This document shows, piece by piece, positions 61,569 to 64,000 of a stretch of DNA of 64,000 nt. The notes beneath the pieces are model-generated. The model ran no database searches. It was not told the origin of the DNA and saw only the letters and a list, made by a program, of their open reading frames with translations. The DNA lies in contig JBBQZQ010000012.1 in NCBI GenBank assembly GCA_038207565.1, positions 34,620-98,619 of the forward strand, read 5' to 3'. Origin of the DNA: JALZAI01 sp038207565 (GTDB lineage: Bacteria; Actinomycetota; Actinomycetes; Mycobacteriales; Jatrophihabitantaceae). The position numbers and the translations under genes are program-made. Within the stretch, counting starts at the first letter, position 1. Each line of letters begins with the position of its first letter.

Positions 61569-62030
61569 ATGACGACCGCGACGGAGCGAGCCGACCTGCT
61601 GAACAAGATCGGGTTGGACGTACAGAACAAGGCAGCGCTGGGCCGAGTGCTGGGAACCGGAACCATTGGGGAGGCGACGGAGACAGCCGATGGTCGAATG
61701 CAGGCGACAATCCGGATCCGGCCCGATGAGCTGAGCTGGGATCCCTCGATTCTCGTCATGCCCCATGGAGGTGATATTGAGCTCGAGCTCATTAATGATG
61801 ACCTGAACACGCACTGTGCGCTCTTGCCGAGCAATGGCGACAAGAAGTTCATTTGGTTGGTGAACCATTCGAGAGGAAGGGCGACCCTCAACCTTGACGG
61901 CCCAGGCTATTACTGGTTCAGCTCGCCTACCGGCAACGACGAGGGCCGGGGACTGACCGGGGCCATCGTCGTGCTGGGGGACGTTCCGCCGGAGGCTCGC
62001 CTCGACCGCCCCGACCAGCCGCGGCCTTAG
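61569..62030 (+). CDS. Cupredoxin-like protein with degenerate copper site
   Basis: A 153-residue protein with a cupredoxin-type strand pattern: ILVMPHGGDIELELINDD, NTHCALLPSNG, and GPGYYWFSSPTGNDEGRGLT. The first His (NTH) is in place, but the later ligand loop, usually C-P-x-G-N-H-x-x-x-G-M, reads SSPTGNDEGRGL, so Cys, His and Met are replaced. No signal peptide is visible. GAGGAG lies 10 bases before ATG. It is 13 bp upstream of the PQQ dehydrogenase, suggesting a subunit or partner rather than a copper electron carrier. Confidence 0.65.
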   Translation: MTTATERADLLNKIGLDVQNKAALGRVLGTGTIGEATETADGRMQATIRIRPDELSWDPSILVMPHGGDIELELINDDLNTHCALLPSNGDKKFIWLVNHSRGRATLNLDGPGYYWFSSPTGNDEGRGLTGAIVVLGDVPPEARLDRPDQPRP

Positions 62031-62043
62031 AAAGGAGTTGGCA

Positions 62044-63747
62044 ATGACGACTGTTGATTACGTAGATGCAGGCGAGGCCATCGACCAGGGACTTCTGAGC
62101 GGTAAAACGCCGGGAGGGGAGATCGCGCCGCCCGTGGTCTCCGATCTCAATTACGAGCGCATTGTCGATGCGCGCTCGGAGCCTGAGAACTGGCTCACCT
62201 ACTACGGCGCCTACGACGGGCAGCGGTACAGCTCGTTGGACCAGATCAATACGGAGAACGTCAAGCGCATCGGGCCCGCTTGGATCTTCCAGGCCGGCAC
62301 GAGCGGGCTGATCGCGGGCGCGTCGACCTACTCGTTCGAGGCCGCCCCGATCGTCGTGAACGGGATCATGTTCCTCTCCGGCTGGGACGGCTGGGTCTGG
62401 GCCCTCGACGCGAAGACGGGTAAGGAGATCTGGCGGTACAAGCACGCGACTCCCTTCGACGTGTCACTGTGCTGCGGGAACGTAAACCGTGGGGTCGCCG
62501 TGGCCAAGGGGAAGGTCTTCGTCGTCACCCCGAACGCCCATGTGCTCGCGCTCGACGCCACCACCGGCAAGCGCGTCTGGGACAAGACCAACGGAGATGT
62601 GCGGGCCGGGGAGAGCGCCACGGTCGCTCCGCTGGTCGTGAAGAACATGGTCATCGTCGGGAGTTCCGGCGGGGAGTTCGGGGTGCGCGGTCACCTAGAC
62701 GCGTTCGACCTCGACAGCGGCGAGCACGTCTGGCGCTGCTACACCGTGCCCAAGCCCGGGGAGCCCGGCTCCGAGACCTGGCCCGCCGACGGCCAGGCCT
62801 GGGCTCGGGGTGGCGCGAACTGCTGGCTCACCGGCACCTTCGACCCGGAGACCAACCTGCTGTACGTGGGCACCGGCAATCCGGCGCCCGACTTCGACGG
62901 GGGCGTCCGTGAGGGCGACAACCTCTACACCGACAGCATCATCGCGGTGGACGTCGACGCCGGCGAGATTCGTTGGCACTACCAATGCACCCCCCACGAC
63001 GTGTGGGACTACGACAGCATCGCGGAGTGCATCCTGTTCGAGTCCGACGGGCGCAAACTGCTCGGGCACTTCGACAAGAACGGCTACTTCTTCGTCCTCG
63101 ATCGCACGGACGGCGCGTTGGTCCAGATCACCCCCTTCGTGGACCGAATCGACTGGGGGGCGATTACGAGGGACGGCCAGGTGACGGCCAAGCGGTACCC
63201 CGACAAGGAGGGAGAACCGGTCCACTTCTACCCGGGGCCGGCCGGCGCCAAGGAATGGACCCACGCGGCCTACAGCCCGAAGACCGAGCTGTTCTACGTC
63301 CCGGTCCAGGATGTCGGGGCAACGGCCACCCGGCGGCGCCGGGAGTTCAAGGAGAGCATCCCGTACTGGGGCGCCGGCGTTCAGGTGGATATCGAGGACA
63401 TGGCCGGGTCCGTCAGTGCGTTCGACGCCAGCGGTGAGGAGAAGTGGCGATGGCGCAACGAGCTCCCGATGTGCGCATCGGTACTGGCCACGGGCGGCGA
63501 TCTGGTGTTCGCCGGTGAACCCTCCGGGGAATTCAACGCGCTCGATGCTCGCACCGGGGAGTTGCTGTGGCAGTTCCAGTGCGGCAGCGGCCACCACAGC
63601 AGCCCGACGACCTACACGGTCGACGGCCGGCAGTACATCGCCGTGCCGGTCGGATGGGGCGCGTGGGCTGAGGGGTTCCTCCCCGGCATGCTCGGGGCCG
63701 GCCACGGAAGCGCGCTGATTGTCTTCGCCCTCCCGGAATCGGCATAG
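62044..63747 (+). CDS. PQQ-dependent alcohol dehydrogenase with lanthanide-type site
   Basis: A 567-residue eight-bladed propeller quinoprotein. AAAGGAG lies 6 bases before the ATG, which decides the start. The vicinal disulphide Cys143-Cys144 (SLCCGNVNRG) is present. The metal and PQQ residues are Glu211 (GGEFGVRG), Asn279 (GTGNPAP) and catalytic Asp322 in PHDVWDYDS; Asp324 is the extra acid that marks XoxF-type lanthanide enzymes. There is no haem motif and no visible signal peptide, although known relatives are exported. Followed by pqqA. Confidence 0.9.
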   Translation: MTTVDYVDAGEAIDQGLLSGKTPGGEIAPPVVSDLNYERIVDARSEPENWLTYYGAYDGQRYSSLDQINTENVKRIGPAWIFQAGTSGLIAGASTYSFEAAPIVVNGIMFLSGWDGWVWALDAKTGKEIWRYKHATPFDVSLCCGNVNRGVAVAKGKVFVVTPNAHVLALDATTGKRVWDKTNGDVRAGESATVAPLVVKNMVIVGSSGGEFGVRGHLDAFDLDSGEHVWRCYTVPKPGEPGSETWPADGQAWARGGANCWLTGTFDPETNLLYVGTGNPAPDFDGGVREGDNLYTDSIIAVDVDAGEIRWHYQCTPHDVWDYDSIAECILFESDGRKLLGHFDKNGYFFVLDRTDGALVQITPFVDRIDWGAITRDGQVTAKRYPDKEGEPVHFYPGPAGAKEWTHAAYSPKTELFYVPVQDVGATATRRRREFKESIPYWGAGVQVDIEDMAGSVSAFDASGEEKWRWRNELPMCASVLATGGDLVFAGEPSGEFNALDARTGELLWQFQCGSGHHSSPTTYTVDGRQYIAVPVGWGAWAEGFLPGMLGAGHGSALIVFALPESA

Positions 63748-63794
63748 TGCCGTGACCCGAGCCTGCCGAAATCAGGCAGAGAGGAGGTGAATCC

Positions 63795-63890
63795 ATGGAG
63801 TCTCAGCTCGAAGTGTGGGAGACGCCGGAGTTCGACGAAATCGCTTGTGCGCCCGAGGTGACGATGTACGTCGCTCAGTTGGAGGACTAG
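63795..63890 (+). CDS. pqqA: PQQ precursor peptide PqqA
   Basis: A 31-residue peptide after a strong GAGGAGG site (5 bases before the ATG). Its end, APEVTMYVAQLED, carries the Glu-x3-Tyr pair that PqqE crosslinks to make PQQ. Length (22-40 usual) and place behind a PQQ dehydrogenase agree. N-terminal half MESQLEVWETPEFDEIACA is the leader recognised by PqqD. Confidence 0.9.
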   Translation: MESQLEVWETPEFDEIACAPEVTMYVAQLED

Positions 63891-63900
63891 CGGGACGTGA

Positions 63901-63930
63901 GGAGGCGCCGGACATGGGTCCGGCGCCTCC
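63901..63930 (+). terminator. Strong hairpin between pqqA and the next gene
   Basis: GGAGGCGCCGGAC-ATGG-GTCCGGCGCCTCC, a perfect 13-bp stem with 4-base loop, 10 bp after the pqqA stop. No T tract follows (a C-rich run does). It may be a partial terminator or an RNA-stabilising end that lets PqqA be made in excess over later pqq genes. Confidence 0.7.
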
Positions 63931-63986
63931 CCACCCCCCGGGACGGGATCGAGGACGTCCGGGCCGGCGAGGGACGGAGTGCCAGG

Positions 63987-64000
63987 GTGTGGCTGCGGGT
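63987..64000 (+). CDS. Possible start of pqqB (cut by window edge)
   Basis: GTG TGG CTG CGG GT reads M-W-L-R-V, like the start of PqqB (xxLRVLGSAAGGG). Only five codons are in the window, so this rests mainly on gene order after pqqA. Confidence 0.35.

Noticed and set aside
62044..63747. Quinohaemoprotein (PQQ plus cytochrome c) alcohol dehydrogenase
   Set aside because: No CxxCH haem motif is present and the protein ends with the propeller.
1..64000. CRISPR array, tRNA, rRNA, insertion sequence or prophage
   Set aside because: No regularly spaced repeats, tRNA-like cloverleaf with CCA region, rRNA sequence, transposase or phage genes were recognised. The broken genes suggest recombination but no element is visible.

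Overview
The window is about 64 kb of a high-GC, densely packed actinobacterial chromosome. The pointers are many 4-bp GTGA/ATGA gene overlaps, frequent GTG starts, IclR regulators, an F420-type (DDN-like) oxidoreductase, RES/DUF2384 and VapBC toxin-antitoxin pairs, and a STAS/anti-sigma kinase pair. The genus cannot be fixed from sequence alone; a Pseudonocardia- or Rhodococcus-like soil degrader of aromatics is my guess.

Layout. (1) 1-1304: end of a membrane glycosyltransferase translationally coupled to a STAS protein and an anti-sigma-type kinase. (2) 1434-4491: a three-gene overlapping operon with two BrxD/DUF2791-like ATPases, one of them lacking its P-loop. (3) 4676-5493: a ClpC-N-only protein and a small HTH protein behind two identical-geometry palindromes. 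(4) 5680-22391: a large aromatic catabolic island. It holds tandem catechol 2,3-dioxygenases, a histidine phosphatase, a complete meta-cleavage lower pathway (semialdehyde dehydrogenase, two hydratase/decarboxylases, aldolase, acylating acetaldehyde dehydrogenase), a Rieske ferredoxin-like protein, a HAD phosphatase, two IclR regulators with related palindromic operators, and a split PEP-synthase-like pair resembling phenylphosphate synthase directly followed by a Rieske oxygenase. (5) 22520-27398: GNAT-AAA fusion, SigJ/SigG-like ECF sigma factor, MoaD-like protein plus BNR-repeat protein, LysR regulator. (6) 27399-32084: remnants, an intact tautomerase, protocatechuate 3,4-dioxygenase, an internally deleted IclR regulator, a flavin monooxygenase. 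(7) 32184-37716: a five-gene operon (cyclase, ThDP enzyme, FMN hydroxyacid oxidase, amidase, SDR) reminiscent of mandelate-type chemistry. (8) 38117-48293: an accessory zone with toxin-antitoxin pairs, regulators and many broken genes. (9) 48761-55526: an mhp-like operon for (hydroxyphenyl)propionate-type substrates. (10) 55798-64000: peptidase, GAF-LytTR regulator, KatG, cupredoxin-like protein, a PQQ dehydrogenase with a lanthanide-type active site, a 31-residue PqqA gene and probably the start of pqqB.

How it fits together. My main hypothesis is that region 4 encodes ATP-dependent phosphorylation of a phenolic substrate, oxidation by a Rieske oxygenase, dephosphorylation by one of two phosphatases, and meta-cleavage to central metabolites. 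The 4-oxalocrotonate tautomerase of that cluster is destroyed, and an intact tautomerase 12 kb away may replace it. Likewise the mhp operon has only a fragment of its acetaldehyde dehydrogenase and would depend on the copy in region 4. All functional statements are from reading translated sequence and motif recall; no database search was run.
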